DNA of 64,000 bases from Chitinophagales bacterium. GTDB lineage: Bacteria > Bacteroidota > Bacteroidia > Chitinophagales > Chitinophagaceae. Location of the stretch: assembly GCA_015654695.1 (NCBI GenBank), contig JAATGJ010000038.1:1-64000 (forward strand). The letters run 5' to 3'. The notes below the pieces were generated by a model that was given only the letters and a program-made list of their open reading frames with translations, was not told the DNA's origin and did not search any database. The translations under genes were made by a program, and so were the position numbers. Shown piece after piece: positions 33,922-43,209 of this stretch. Each line of letters starts with the position of its first letter. The first letter of the stretch is position 1.

Positions 33922-34911
33922 TCACTTCTTCTCCCTCCACAATACAAATTTCCGGGAAATAGTAAAGCCCCAGCGGAATTTGCCTTTTTGCCATGCACTG
34001 GTAGTCCTGGGAATAAACCGGTTCTCCAGTATTTCAGCAGCATTGGTAAAATTAAGGTTGAATGTATGGCCGGCTGTCAGTATTTCAAAACTGATACCCA
34101 GCGGATCATAAAACTTAAACGCTGACGGGTTATAGACAACATCAGTTGGAGGGTTATAAGTATTATCAACTGTATTAAAAAAATTCTTGCTTGCCGCGGA
34201 ACGGAAAGGATGAAAATAATCAACAACGATATTGAACTTCCTGGTAACCGGGAAACGAACAGCACCACCTATTGCAAACATAGTTTTATCATCATTCTGT
34301 ATAACATAATTAGTATTGACAAAGGTGGGGTTCAACTGCAGGCTTACTTTGCCAAACTTTCTGGCAATGATCAGTTGAACAGTCTGGCTCAACCTGTCTG
34401 AAAAACTTCTGAAGCTGGCGTCAAAATTGGGTAATCCGGATGCTTTGGCTGAGGCAACAGCCGCGTTGACAAATAAAGCTATTGACAACGGGTGTTTCGG
34501 ATCATCTTTCAGTTGCTGCGTCAATAAATATTTAAAAGCTAATTCGTAAAGCCTGTTCACCGAGCCGGCGCCTTTTACGCGGGCAAAATTGACATCAAGC
34601 CGGTTGGTTAACCCGATATGAAATCCTATGCGTACATCCCTGGCGTTATCTAAACCAAGGGCGCGTCCAAACACACCACCCCTGCCATCAATATCATCAA
34701 AATTATGCGTGATCCTGAAATCCATTTTACCTTTCCCGGTCATTTCCGTAGTATTCGCATTAATAGCTTTCACACCACTGAATATCTCAACTGGTTCTTT
34801 TTTTTCAACAGCAGGCGTATCCATATCTTTCACCAGGCTGTTCATGGTAGTATCCTGTGACCATAATTGAAGAGGTAATAAAAAACAGGCAAGCCAGCAA
34901 TATTTTTTCAT
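33922..34911 (-). CDS. DUF5777-type outer-membrane beta-barrel protein
   Basis: 329 residues from the ATG at 34911, which begins a signal peptide (YCWLACFLLPLQLWSQ). The mature protein has alternating strands and a pattern known in DUF5777 proteins (FRITHNFDDIDGRGGVFGRA, LGLDNARDVRIGFHIGLTNR). It ends WGFTISRKFVLWREKK. No transport or enzyme function is assigned to the family. The frame is open to 34950, but the promoter word TACTTTTG at 34948-34955 overlaps that part and supports the later start. Confidence 0.75.
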   Translation of the reverse strand: MKKYCWLACFLLPLQLWSQDTTMNSLVKDMDTPAVEKKEPVEIFSGVKAINANTTEMTGKGKMDFRITHNFDDIDGRGGVFGRALGLDNARDVRIGFHIGLTNRLDVNFARVKGAGSVNRLYELAFKYLLTQQLKDDPKHPLSIALFVNAAVASAKASGLPNFDASFRSFSDRLSQTVQLIIARKFGKVSLQLNPTFVNTNYVIQNDDKTMFAIGGAVRFPVTRKFNIVVDYFHPFRSAASKNFFNTVDNTYNPPTDVVYNPSAFKFYDPLGISFEILTAGHTFNLNFTNAAEILENRFIPRTTSAWQKGKFRWGFTISRKFVLWREKK

Positions 34912-34947
34912 CTTTTGCAGATTTGGTTTCAATAAATATATCGTTTG

Positions 34948-34955
34948 CAAAAGTA
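34948..34955 (-). promoter_or_regulatory. -7 promoter element for the DUF5777 gene
   Basis: TACTTTTG on the minus strand matches TAnnTTTG and ends 36 bases before the chosen ATG at 34911. Confidence 0.45.
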
Positions 34956-35010
34956 AAATGGTTGCTCAGCAGCAGCCTTATGAGCTAAGCCGGAGATGTT
35001 TAAACATTCA

Positions 35011-35475
35011 TCAATCCGTCATTGCGGCTACGATCTCTTCAGCATGGGCCTTATTCTTCGGGCGTAAAAATATCTTCCGGATAATTCCTTTTTCATCAAT
35101 AATGAATGTGGTGCGGAGTACACCCATGTACTCCCTGCCAAATAATTTCTTTTGATCCCAAACGCCGTATTTTTTTATTATATCATGAGCAGTATCAGCA
35201 ATAAGAGGAAAAGGCAGTTTATATTTTATTTCAAATTTCTTCTGTACTTTTTCCTCATCAGGACTCACCCCTGCTATTTCAAAACCTTTTTTTTTCAGCA
35301 GGCTATAGTTATCCCTCAGGTTGCAGGATTCTATGGTACAGGTGGGTGAACCGGCTTCTGAATAGAAATACAATACGAGTTTCTTGCCTTTGTAATCTGC
35401 CAGTGAAATTTTTTTACCATCCTGGTCAGTACCTGTAAATGCCGGAGCTTTATCTCCTTCTTTAAGCGTAACCAT
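35011..35475 (-). CDS. bcp: Thioredoxin-dependent thiol peroxidase (BCP-type peroxiredoxin)
   Basis: 154 residues. Reduces hydroperoxides using thioredoxin in the cytoplasm. GDKAPAFTGTDQDGKKISLA leads into the active site SPTCTIESCNLRDNY (about residues 41-55). The peroxidatic Cys and a resolving Cys five residues later are both present, as in two-cysteine BCP proteins. It starts three bases after the stop of the upstream M23-related frame and is probably co-transcribed. Confidence 0.93.
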   Translation of the reverse strand: MVTLKEGDKAPAFTGTDQDGKKISLADYKGKKLVLYFYSEAGSPTCTIESCNLRDNYSLLKKKGFEIAGVSPDEEKVQKKFEIKYKLPFPLIADTAHDIIKKYGVWDQKKLFGREYMGVLRTTFIIDEKGIIRKIFLRPKNKAHAEEIVAAMTD

Positions 35476-35478
35476 AGT

Positions 35479-35754
35479 TTATCTTTTTTTTGCTGTAGTT
35501 TTCTTTTTCGTCACCTGCTTTCTGGTGCTTGTTGTTTTCTTTCCTTTTTTCTTCACCATCTTTTTCTTTGGCGGGGTATATGGATATTTCTTAAACCACC
35601 AGCTTTTAATGGTAGTGTTTCCTGCAATATCTTCAACTGTTACTTTCAGCTCGTGCACACCATAAGGGCATCGTTCATCAAATATATAGATCCAGTTCCT
35701 GCCTTTATCATTTGTGAACCGCAACCACTTTCCATCTAATTCTGCCCGGAAGCT
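35479..35754 (-). pseudogene. C-terminal part of the interrupted M23 gene, with a lysine-rich tail
   Basis: Continues the frame of the upstream M23 gene beyond its TAA (35757-35755): SFRAELDGKWLRFTNDKGRN, then a beta-sandwich end (HELKVTVEDIAGNTTIKSWW), then a tail of about 30 residues that is almost all Lys, Thr and Arg (KKKMVKKKGKKTTSTRKQV). The match between the reading frame and expected family sequence on both sides of the stop shows that one protein was broken, not two genes. A restart within this part (35724) is possible but would give only 81 residues. Confidence 0.8.
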
Positions 35755-37317
35755 TTAAATACCAAAGTTATCAGACGGGGTGAATACAATCCGGCTGGCG
35801 GCACTTAAGTTTACTGTATCTTCTCTTCCTATGTCATTTATTTTAGGCGCCATTTCATCCATGAATGCCTGGTAATATCCAAAGTCGCCAAATTGTGCGG
35901 ATACCCATTCCCCTTCCCATTTAGCTTTTCTTACATCCGTATCGTTCCGGTAAGTCCGTTGTATTACTATTTTATCTTTCCTGTCTGCAGCTATCGCCCT
36001 GTCGGGTTTAATGCGAACAGTCAAATCATCATGTACAGGAACAGATGGATCATTTACCTGGTGCAGTGCGGAGATGGAATATGGAGAAGAAGAATTATTC
36101 CGGTAATAAAAAGAATGCAGTGTATCATACAAACATGTTTCAGGCAGATACATTTCAAAATCCGGTTTCTCCAGTATATTAACATAGTTGGGGTAAAACG
36201 GCTGTCCCTGTGACAAACTGATTACAGGTTGGATAAGGTTATCATACTGAACTGAAAAATTCAGTACTGACATATTCCCGTATGCATCTTTTACCTCTAC
36301 CCGTACTGAATGAACACCGGTATCTTTTAATTCAATAACCCCATTGCCATTTATTGGGTGATATACTCCGCTATGTTCCCCGGCCAGTTGAGAAAGATGC
36401 TGGAAGTAAGGCCCGCCATTGAAGCGGTATTTATAATCAATATGCGCATTCAGGTAGCCTGTTTCTGTATAGCTGATACTATCAAACGAGAAGCCGGTTA
36501 CCGGTTGTTCATCAAAAAATAATTGCGCTGAAAAAATACCATCTTCATTTGGAGAACCAGTTAACCTGTCAAAAGCCTGTATGCCGAAACTCAATTTATT
36601 CCACCCGGTTTTTATTACCGGAGTTTTAGGAATAATATAGCCTCTGTCACTATTTCTAAGTGTAAACATCCGGGATGATTGTTCATAGATGCTGCCGCGA
36701 CGGTCATACAGGGCGAGCCTCAGTATAGCTGGCCGCACATTATCCTGCAATGGAAACCCAAACAATAATGGATTAAGACATTCATCAGTATGGGTATCCC
36801 GGATCTCAAAATGCACATGCGGCCCCTGTGAGCCGCCGGTATTACCGCTGTACGCGATCACCTGGCCTTTTGAAACAGGAAATTTTTCTGAATTGAATAC
36901 GAGTTCTATCGCCCATGTTTCCTTTTTATATTGTTGTTCTGTCACATATTCTTCCAGGGCCGGAAAAAAATTATTGAGATGAGCATAAAGGGTAGTGAAC
37001 CCGTTAGGATGAGTAATCCAGATACATCTTCCAAAACCCGATCTTTCAACCCGGATCTTTGAAATATAACCAGCCGCTGCTGCATACACGGGCAGATTCT
37101 CCCGTTGATCAGTACGGATATCCAAACCCATGTGCCAGTGATTAGGACGAAGCTCACCGAGGTTAGCGACAATTTCAGGTTTGATGTTTAACGGCCAGCG
37201 AAAATAATTTGCCGGATAATTAGTAATTGACTGGGCAGGTAGATCCGCAGGCCAGTACAGCAGTATTGCAAGAAGAAAAAAAGTAAACGCGGTGAAGTAA
37301 AAATTCTTTGTTTTCAA
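35755..37317 (-). CDS. M23 family peptidase, N-terminal 520 residues (stopped early)
   Basis: A secreted M23/LytM zinc peptidase with a TTG start at 37317 and a signal peptide (FTFFLLAILLYWPADLPAQ). The catalytic domain (about residues 45-180) has the first ligands in ELRPNHWHMGLDIRTD and the second in QGPHVHFEIRDTHTDE. A long beta-rich region follows, with Ig-like VEVKDAYGNMSVL. The frame ends at TAA after PSDNFGI; the same frame goes on with conserved residues, so the complete protein would be 612 residues. The peptidase domain is intact and might still act on the cell wall. Confidence 0.85.
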   Translation of the reverse strand: MKTKNFYFTAFTFFLLAILLYWPADLPAQSITNYPANYFRWPLNIKPEIVANLGELRPNHWHMGLDIRTDQRENLPVYAAAAGYISKIRVERSGFGRCIWITHPNGFTTLYAHLNNFFPALEEYVTEQQYKKETWAIELVFNSEKFPVSKGQVIAYSGNTGGSQGPHVHFEIRDTHTDECLNPLLFGFPLQDNVRPAILRLALYDRRGSIYEQSSRMFTLRNSDRGYIIPKTPVIKTGWNKLSFGIQAFDRLTGSPNEDGIFSAQLFFDEQPVTGFSFDSISYTETGYLNAHIDYKYRFNGGPYFQHLSQLAGEHSGVYHPINGNGVIELKDTGVHSVRVEVKDAYGNMSVLNFSVQYDNLIQPVISLSQGQPFYPNYVNILEKPDFEMYLPETCLYDTLHSFYYRNNSSSPYSISALHQVNDPSVPVHDDLTVRIKPDRAIAADRKDKIVIQRTYRNDTDVRKAKWEGEWVSAQFGDFGYYQAFMDEMAPKINDIGREDTVNLSAASRIVFTPSDNFGI

Positions 37318-37709
37318 TAAGGCAAATTTAGTGATAATGGCTGTGGTGATGGTAAAGACAAAAATATCTTATAAACAAATTGCCGGTGAAAAATCCACAG
37401 GCAATTGAATGTTACCGGGATTGATACGGTAAAAAATTTATTCATTTCTGTAAATCAATGAAAAAAAGATTTCATAGTTGTGTTTACAGGTCTTTAGCGG
37501 CAAACTCTATGGAGGTTAGCTGCGTATATATGTGTTGCGCTATTACCACGCAAGGTTGTCTCTGGAGGCAAATAAATCACGCAACGCCGCTACGATGCTA
37601 AGAACTGATTACTGAAAATAAGATCGTGCATCGTTTCGGGAAAATGTACTTAAAGATACTTTTGAGACATCTTCTTTTTTAAATTACCTTGAATACAATA
37701 ACTTTTGCT
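37318..37709. other. Gene-free interval between the M23 and aldehyde dehydrogenase genes
   Basis: 392 bases between divergent genes. It holds the M23 promoter word at 37359-37366 and a short inverted repeat AATTGCC/GGCAATT (37378-37384 and 37400-37406) without a U-tract. A stretch at about 37500-37600 is G/C-richer than its surroundings, but no protein or known RNA was recognised. Confidence 0.5.
37359..37366 (-). promoter_or_regulatory. -7 promoter element for the M23 peptidase gene
   Basis: TATTTTTG on the minus strand matches TAnnTTTG exactly, about 40 bases before the TTG start. Confidence 0.45.
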
Positions 37710-39092
37710 ATGAACCCCACAGTAAATCCAGAGCAACTGAACGAGCTGCGCCGGTATTTTAACACCGGAATCACCAAACCTTATAGCTTCCGGCTGGAGC
37801 AGTTGAAAAAACTGAAACAGTCTGTTCTGAATCATGAGCAGGATCTTTATGATGCCCTGTTTGCTGATTTGAAGAAAAGCCCCGAAGAAACCTGGGTAAC
37901 GGAAACGGGTTTAGTAATTGCTGAATTAAATGCCGCTATAAAAAACCTGGGCCGGTGGATGGAACCTGAATCAATAGCGACCAACCTGCTGAACCTTCCA
38001 TCTGGCAGCCGGATAATGAAAGAACCACTTGGAGTAGTATTGATCATTGGCCCCTGGAACTATCCGTTTCAGTTACTGATAAATCCGTTGGTGGGAGCTA
38101 TCGCGGCCGGCAACTGCGTAGTACTAAAACCAAGTGAATTCGCTCCTGCCACTGACGCCATAATGAAAACGATCATTGAAGAAGTTTTTCCAAAAGAATA
38201 TATTTTATACGTGCAGGGTGATGGCGCGACGGTGATTCCTGCCATGATGAATGATTTTCGCTTTGATCATGTTTTTTATACAGGCAGTACCGCCGTTGGA
38301 AAGATCATTTATAAAATGGCGGCGGAAAAACTGGTACCGGTGACGCTGGAACTGGGAGGTAAAAGTCCCTGTATTGTAGAAAGCGACGCCGATATAAAAG
38401 TAGCCGCCAGGCGAATCGCAATGACGAAATTTAACAATGCCGGGCAGATGTGTGTAGCGCCTGATTATGTGCTGGTGCATGAATCCAAAAAGGAAGAATT
38501 GGTAAAAGCGCTGCAAAATACGCTGAAACTATTTTTCGGTGAGAAAGCGGAAGAAAGCTATAACTATGGAAAGATCATTAATGAAAAACAATTTGACAGG
38601 ATAAGCAACTATTTATCGCAGGGAAAGATTGTATATGGGGGCAGAACTGACAAAAAGAATTTATTTATTGAACCCACTATACTTACTGACGTTCCGGCTG
38701 ATGCATCCGTCATGAAAGATGAGATATTCGGGCCTGTATTGCCGGTTACAGGTTTTAATTCTGCTGATGAAGCCAGGGCAATCATGGATAAAAATCCTGA
38801 CCCACTGGCTTTTTATGTTTTTACTTCCAGCAGGAAAAAAGAAAAGGAATGGCTGGATAGTGTAGCGTTTGGCGGTGGATGCGTTAATAATGCAAGCTGG
38901 CACCTGACCAATCACCATCTGCCTTTTGGGGGCCGCGGGTTCAGCGGTATCGGCAATTATCATGGCCAATATTCTTTTGATACATTCAGTCATAAAAAAG
39001 CGATCATGAAAACGCCGGTATGGTTTGACCCCAATATAAAATACCCGCCATTCAAAGGAAGATTGAAATTGTTTAAGTGGATAATAAGATGA
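37710..39092 (+). CDS. Aldehyde dehydrogenase (class 3-like)
   Basis: 460 residues. Oxidises aldehydes, probably long-chain or aromatic ones, with NAD(P). The ATG at 37710 gives a better N-terminus than the TTG at 37689. Cofactor-binding region: GVVLIIGPWNYPFQLLINPL. Catalytic Glu in ELGGKSPCIV and catalytic Cys in NNAGQMCVAPDYV. The C-terminus has the class 3 pattern LPFGGRGFSGIGNYHGQYSF. The short length (class 3 and fatty aldehyde dehydrogenases are about 450-490) supports this subgroup. It is a single-gene unit. Confidence 0.93.
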   Translation: MNPTVNPEQLNELRRYFNTGITKPYSFRLEQLKKLKQSVLNHEQDLYDALFADLKKSPEETWVTETGLVIAELNAAIKNLGRWMEPESIATNLLNLPSGSRIMKEPLGVVLIIGPWNYPFQLLINPLVGAIAAGNCVVLKPSEFAPATDAIMKTIIEEVFPKEYILYVQGDGATVIPAMMNDFRFDHVFYTGSTAVGKIIYKMAAEKLVPVTLELGGKSPCIVESDADIKVAARRIAMTKFNNAGQMCVAPDYVLVHESKKEELVKALQNTLKLFFGEKAEESYNYGKIINEKQFDRISNYLSQGKIVYGGRTDKKNLFIEPTILTDVPADASVMKDEIFGPVLPVTGFNSADEARAIMDKNPDPLAFYVFTSSRKKEKEWLDSVAFGGGCVNNASWHLTNHHLPFGGRGFSGIGNYHGQYSFDTFSHKKAIMKTPVWFDPNIKYPPFKGRLKLFKWIIR

Positions 39093-39159
39093 GCGGCGAG
39101 TAGTGAATAGTTAATCCGGAAATCGTGAGCTTAATCATCTTTTAAATCTGTAATTGAAT

Positions 39160-39858
39160 ATGGCAACAAAACCGATAATTAGAAAACTAAAACGGATATT
39201 GATTGTTCTCTTAATGTTCATCATCATCTTTATAGGCTATGTGGAAATAGTGAACAGAAATTCAAGAAATATGACCTACCGGCAAAAAGTATTAAAGGCT
39301 GTTTATCCCGCATGGATGTGGTTCGCCAACCTGACTGGTAAAAATTCAAAAGAACTGGCAGGGACAAAACAACCACCGGTTTCATTCTATACATTAAAAG
39401 GGGTGGAAAACAACGGAACTGAGCTGGACTTTGCCACATTGAAAGGGAAAAAAATAATGCTGGTAAATACCGCCAGTAATTGTGGCTATACTGACCAGTA
39501 CAAAGACCTTCAGCAATTATATGAAGAAAATAAAGACAAATTAGTCATCATTGGTTTTCCCGCCAATGATTTTAAAGAACAGGAAAAAGGCAGCGATGAA
39601 GAGATAGCTACATTCTGTAAAGTCAATTATGGGGTTACTTTCCCCCTCATGAAAAAAAGTTCTGTGATCCCATCGCCGCAGCAGAATACCATTTACCAGT
39701 GGCTCACCGATTCCACTAAAAATGGCTGGAACAATCAACCCCCATCCTGGAATTTTTCCAAATACATTGTAAACGAAGAAGGAGTACTGACCAACTATTT
39801 CGGTCCTACTATATCTCCCATGGCCAAAGATGTTTTAGAGGCTATCAAAAAAAAGTGA
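39160..39858 (+). CDS. Glutathione peroxidase-like thiol peroxidase with a membrane anchor
   Basis: 232 residues from the ATG at 39160. An N-terminal hydrophobic span (about 14-31, RILIVLLMFIIIFIGYVEIV) anchors it in the membrane. The peroxidase domain has MLVNTASNCGYTDQYKDL with the active Cys (family NxASxCG), IIGFPANDFKEQE, and WNFSKYIV with the Trp and Asn-type tetrad residues. In most bacteria these are Cys enzymes that use thioredoxin. It is expected to detoxify peroxides on the periplasmic side. Confidence 0.92.
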   Translation: MATKPIIRKLKRILIVLLMFIIIFIGYVEIVNRNSRNMTYRQKVLKAVYPAWMWFANLTGKNSKELAGTKQPPVSFYTLKGVENNGTELDFATLKGKKIMLVNTASNCGYTDQYKDLQQLYEENKDKLVIIGFPANDFKEQEKGSDEEIATFCKVNYGVTFPLMKKSSVIPSPQQNTIYQWLTDSTKNGWNNQPPSWNFSKYIVNEEGVLTNYFGPTISPMAKDVLEAIKKK

Positions 39859-39933
39859 TGAAATGAACCGCGGCGGTTAATTGATTATCTTACAGTAAAT
39901 CCCCGGATCATTTGTAACTAAACTATAATCACC

Positions 39934-40179
39934 ATGGAATACAATGATATTATCGGTACTGTTGGTGTTGGGCTGATACTCATGGCCTATTTCTTAAGCA
40001 CTGCAAAACTGATGGAAGGTAATGGCAAATCCTATTATGTGATAAATGTAATTGGTGCTGCGCTGGCTTGTTATGCTTCCTTTCTTATTACTTACTGGCC
40101 ATTTGTAATACTGGAAGGTACATGGACACTTGTTTCCATTTACGGGCTGATGAAAGCAATGAAGATCAAAATGACCTGA
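39934..40179 (+). CDS. Small membrane protein of the CBU_0592 family
   Basis: 81 residues with three hydrophobic segments: IIGTVGVGLILMAYFLSTAK, VINVIGAALACYASFLI and WPFVILEGTWTLVSIYGLM. The last one contains the PFVxLEGxW pattern characteristic of this uncharacterised family. Its role is unknown. It lies between the peroxidase gene and a convergent ATPase gene. Confidence 0.75.
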   Translation: MEYNDIIGTVGVGLILMAYFLSTAKLMEGNGKSYYVINVIGAALACYASFLITYWPFVILEGTWTLVSIYGLMKAMKIKMT

Positions 40180-40181
40180 GA

Positions 40182-41963
40182 TCAGTCTATGATCCCCATT
40201 CTTTTCATCAGGAAAGAAGCGTTCAGCTTACTGCAAACCCCGTCTTTTAATGTATAATCAAAGAAGAGTTCATCATTAATAATTACAGATTCAAAACATT
40301 TGTTACCCATATAGCCGGTATATTGTGAAGACATCTCCGCGATAGTGAGGTCATGCGTGGCAATGATGCCACAGGCCTGGTAAGCCGCCAGTTTCCTGAT
40401 CAGCCCTACAGTACCACCATGCTTATCATTACTGTTTGTGCCCCGCAATATCTCATCCAGTATGATAAACGTCTTCCTGTCCGAATGGAGATGCTCAATG
40501 ATGCTATGTAATCTTTTTAATTCAGCATAGAAGAGGGATTCACTGTCCTGCAAAGAGTCGGTAATGCGCATACTTACGTGAAGGTCGTAAGGAAATAAAG
40601 TAAAGGTTTTGGCGCAAACAACAGATCCGGTCCTTGCCAGGACAAGATTGATGCCCAGCGTTCTCAGAAAAGTACTTTTCCCTGACATATTAGAACCAGT
40701 GAGTACGACGAATTTCTCCTGATGAAAAGAAATATCGTTATTAATTCTTTTTTCACCGCGAATAAGCGGATGTCCCATTTCAGTTGCCAGCAATTCTTCT
40801 TTTGCTGATAGCTTCGGGTAACAAAATGCTGCATTGTTAAACGCCATATTGGCAAAACAATGAAGCGATTCAAATTCGCCTATCACTGCCAGCCAGTTCA
40901 TCACATCTGCGGCATGCTTCTTTTTCCATTTATCCAGCGCAAAAAGTATATGTACATGAAAAATAAAAAGGCCATTTAATAGTATGCTCACCGCCAGGTT
41001 AATAATAAAATCAAGATAGCCGAATAAGGAAGCCAGCCGGTCAATGGTTTGTGATGCAGTGATACTATTATGCTTTAACCTGCCCTGTAACTGTTGCAAC
41101 AAAGGCGAACTAAACTGCTGCTTTTCGATCTCCTTTAACTGACCAGCGAATTGCTCAAGCACTTTAGTGACTGCCGTAGAGACAGACACCTGTTTCATCA
41201 TCTTGCGGGCAAAAGAAAAAGTAACCACCAGGTTAAGCGTGAATAAGGAAAAGAAGATATTCAGCAGCCGGTCGTTTCCAGTAAAGAAATAAGAAAATAA
41301 AACAATCAAAGTGGCCAGGGGAAATATCAATAACAGGTAATAAGAAAGCGAACTGCTGAAAGTGGGTGCGGCATTGATCCAGCTCTTTAATTTATCCAGG
41401 TCTTTTTGTTCGGCTGTATGAATACTCCCCTGCGCCTGGATATGCTGCCGAAAATTTAATTTACCTGACAATTCTTTTCCCGCTTCCTGTCGTTCTTTTA
41501 TTGTTGTTGTATCAGGATGAAGTAATGCCTGGGCAAGATTTTCTTTTCCAAAAGTGGTAGTGGTACGGTTTAGAAACTTGTATAATGAACCATCACCAAA
41601 CAGGTCAAGATCGTAAGAATAGGGATGTTGCGGGTTGGCATATTCTTTACCATCAGCATATACCGAAGGTTGACCATTCAAAAAACTGATCTCATTTGTA
41701 TTGATATCAATTAACGCTTTGGCGAAATCTGCTTTCCCTTTTAATACATCATACAGCCGGATACAATACAGGAAAGCGCCCAGCAGTACCAATGCTATAA
41801 GAAGCCAGTACCATGCATCATGAACGAGGTAATAATAACCAAACCCGATAATACCGATGAAACATGCCAGACGGATAAAACTCAACCAGCCGAGTTTTTC
41901 ATTGAGTGCAGTATATTCAGCGGAATATTTTGACAATAATTGCTGATAAGTCGTTAAAGGCAT
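40182..41963 (-). CDS. Membrane-anchored MutS-like ATPase
   Basis: 593 residues from the ATG at 41963. Two hydrophobic pairs occur in the first half (about residues 20-60 and 215-260). The C-terminal third is the MutS ATPase core: Walker A LTGSNMSGKSTFLRTLG, Walker B TFIILDEILRGTNSNDKHGG, and a Ser/Thr-rich dimer region. No mismatch-recognition domain is present. Proteins of this architecture are common in Bacteroidetes and are labelled 'MutS-related', but their role is unknown and membrane anchoring argues against ordinary mismatch repair. The frame is open upstream to 42068, where it overlaps dusB. Confidence 0.82.
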   Translation of the reverse strand: MPLTTYQQLLSKYSAEYTALNEKLGWLSFIRLACFIGIIGFGYYYLVHDAWYWLLIALVLLGAFLYCIRLYDVLKGKADFAKALIDINTNEISFLNGQPSVYADGKEYANPQHPYSYDLDLFGDGSLYKFLNRTTTTFGKENLAQALLHPDTTTIKERQEAGKELSGKLNFRQHIQAQGSIHTAEQKDLDKLKSWINAAPTFSSSLSYYLLLIFPLATLIVLFSYFFTGNDRLLNIFFSLFTLNLVVTFSFARKMMKQVSVSTAVTKVLEQFAGQLKEIEKQQFSSPLLQQLQGRLKHNSITASQTIDRLASLFGYLDFIINLAVSILLNGLFIFHVHILFALDKWKKKHAADVMNWLAVIGEFESLHCFANMAFNNAAFCYPKLSAKEELLATEMGHPLIRGEKRINNDISFHQEKFVVLTGSNMSGKSTFLRTLGINLVLARTGSVVCAKTFTLFPYDLHVSMRITDSLQDSESLFYAELKRLHSIIEHLHSDRKTFIILDEILRGTNSNDKHGGTVGLIRKLAAYQACGIIATHDLTIAEMSSQYTGYMGNKCFESVIINDELFFDYTLKDGVCSKLNASFLMKRMGIID

Positions 41964-42048
41964 GTATGAAGTATTGTTGAGTAGCGAACAGAACCATGAA
42001 CGGAGCGTCGCAACGATGTTGATAGTAGTACAATAGCCGGGCAAATAA

Positions 42049-43086
42049 TCATACCGGGCATTTCTCATGATAGTTCACCAGTTCGATGGGCGTTTTCTCT
42101 ATTTCAAAACCTGCATAAGTAACAGCTATCTCATTGAGCACTTCGTTTATCTCTTCTTCCGTCTTCAACGTTACCAGCCTGTTACGAAATTCTTTTATGT
42201 TCGGCAGGCCTTTTAAATAATTAGCATAATGACGGCGCATCTCATTAATACCCACAACCGGGTTCTTCCATTCTACTGATCTGCGGAGATGTTTGCGGCA
42301 AACAGCTATCCTGTCAGCAATGGTCGGTGATGGCAGATGTTCTCCTGTTTTTATAAAATGTTTTATTTCGTTAAAAATCCAGGGATAACCAATAGCCGCA
42401 CGACCGATCATGATGCCGTCAACACCATACCTGTTTTTATACTCTACTGCCTTCTCCGGTGAATCAATATCGCCATTACCAAAAATGGGTATGCTGATGC
42501 GCGGATTGTTTTTTACTTTACCGATCAGTGTCCAGTCCGCTTCGCCTTTATACATTTGTGTACGTGTACGTCCATGAATAGCCAGTGCTTTAATGCCAAC
42601 ATCCTGCAAACGCTCCGCTACTTCTTCAATGTTCCTGGTTTTATCATCCCAGCCAAGTCTTGTTTTCACCGTCACAGGTAGTTTTGTCGCTTTTACTACT
42701 GCATCGGTCAACCGAACCATCAGGTCCAGATCTTTCAATACACCGGCGCCGGCGCCTCTCAAGGCAACCTTTTTCACCGGGCAACCAAAATTTATATCCA
42801 GCAGGTCAGGATTGGTTACTTCAACGATCTTAGCCGCAAGCGCTAAACTTTCCTCGTCACCGCCAAATATCTGGATGCCCACAGGACGTTCATAATCGAA
42901 AATGTCTAATTTCTTCCTGCTTTTAATAGCATCCCGTATTAACCCTTCTGAAGAAATAAACTCCGTGTACATAAGGTCAGCCCCATTGTCTTTGCACACG
43001 GCCCGAAAAGGCGGATCACTCACGTCCTCCATGGGAGCAAGGAGTAAAGGAAAATCCGGAAGTTGTATGTCGCCGATCTTTACCAT
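42049..43086 (-). CDS. dusB: tRNA-dihydrouridine synthase (DusB-like)
   Basis: 345 residues. Reduces uridines in tRNA to dihydrouridine, with FMN. A TIM barrel starts LLAPMEDVSDPPFRAVCKDN and has the LLDINFGCPVKKV stretch around the catalytic Cys. AIHGRTRTQMYKGEADWTLI and FGNGDIDSPEKA (FMN phosphate) are diagnostic. The C-terminal RNA-binding helix follows. It is on the same strand as the MutS-like gene, which starts 86 bases after it, and may be co-transcribed. Confidence 0.94.
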   Translation of the reverse strand: MVKIGDIQLPDFPLLLAPMEDVSDPPFRAVCKDNGADLMYTEFISSEGLIRDAIKSRKKLDIFDYERPVGIQIFGGDEESLALAAKIVEVTNPDLLDINFGCPVKKVALRGAGAGVLKDLDLMVRLTDAVVKATKLPVTVKTRLGWDDKTRNIEEVAERLQDVGIKALAIHGRTRTQMYKGEADWTLIGKVKNNPRISIPIFGNGDIDSPEKAVEYKNRYGVDGIMIGRAAIGYPWIFNEIKHFIKTGEHLPSPTIADRIAVCRKHLRRSVEWKNPVVGINEMRRHYANYLKGLPNIKEFRNRLVTLKTEEEINEVLNEIAVTYAGFEIEKTPIELVNYHEKCPV

Positions 43087-43167
43087 ATTGTTTGTTGTTG
43101 CCCGGCCACGTTCGTTTTACCCTTAAATAAATATCAGCAGGGTAAGGGTCATCTGCCAGCGGTCAAC

Positions 43168-43175
43168 TACTTTTG
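43168..43175 (+). promoter_or_regulatory. -7 promoter element for the CPBP protease gene
   Basis: TACTTTTG matches TAnnTTTG and lies 34 bases before the ATG at 43210. Confidence 0.45.
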
Positions 43176-43209
43176 AGCCTGCGAATTTACGGTTTAATCA
43201 CTGAAAACT

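Noticed and set aside
7704-35757. Recoding of TAA as a sense codon
   Set aside because: Several neighbouring genes end normally with TAA, and only two internal TAA codons occur, so mutation or error is the simpler explanation.
37378-37406. Inverted repeat AATTGCC/GGCAATT as terminator
   Set aside because: The loop is 15 bases and no U-tract follows on either strand.
42000-42068. Longer start of the MutS-like protein at 42068
   Set aside because: It overlaps the dusB end and encodes an atypical leader; the ATG at 41963 gives a better N-terminus.
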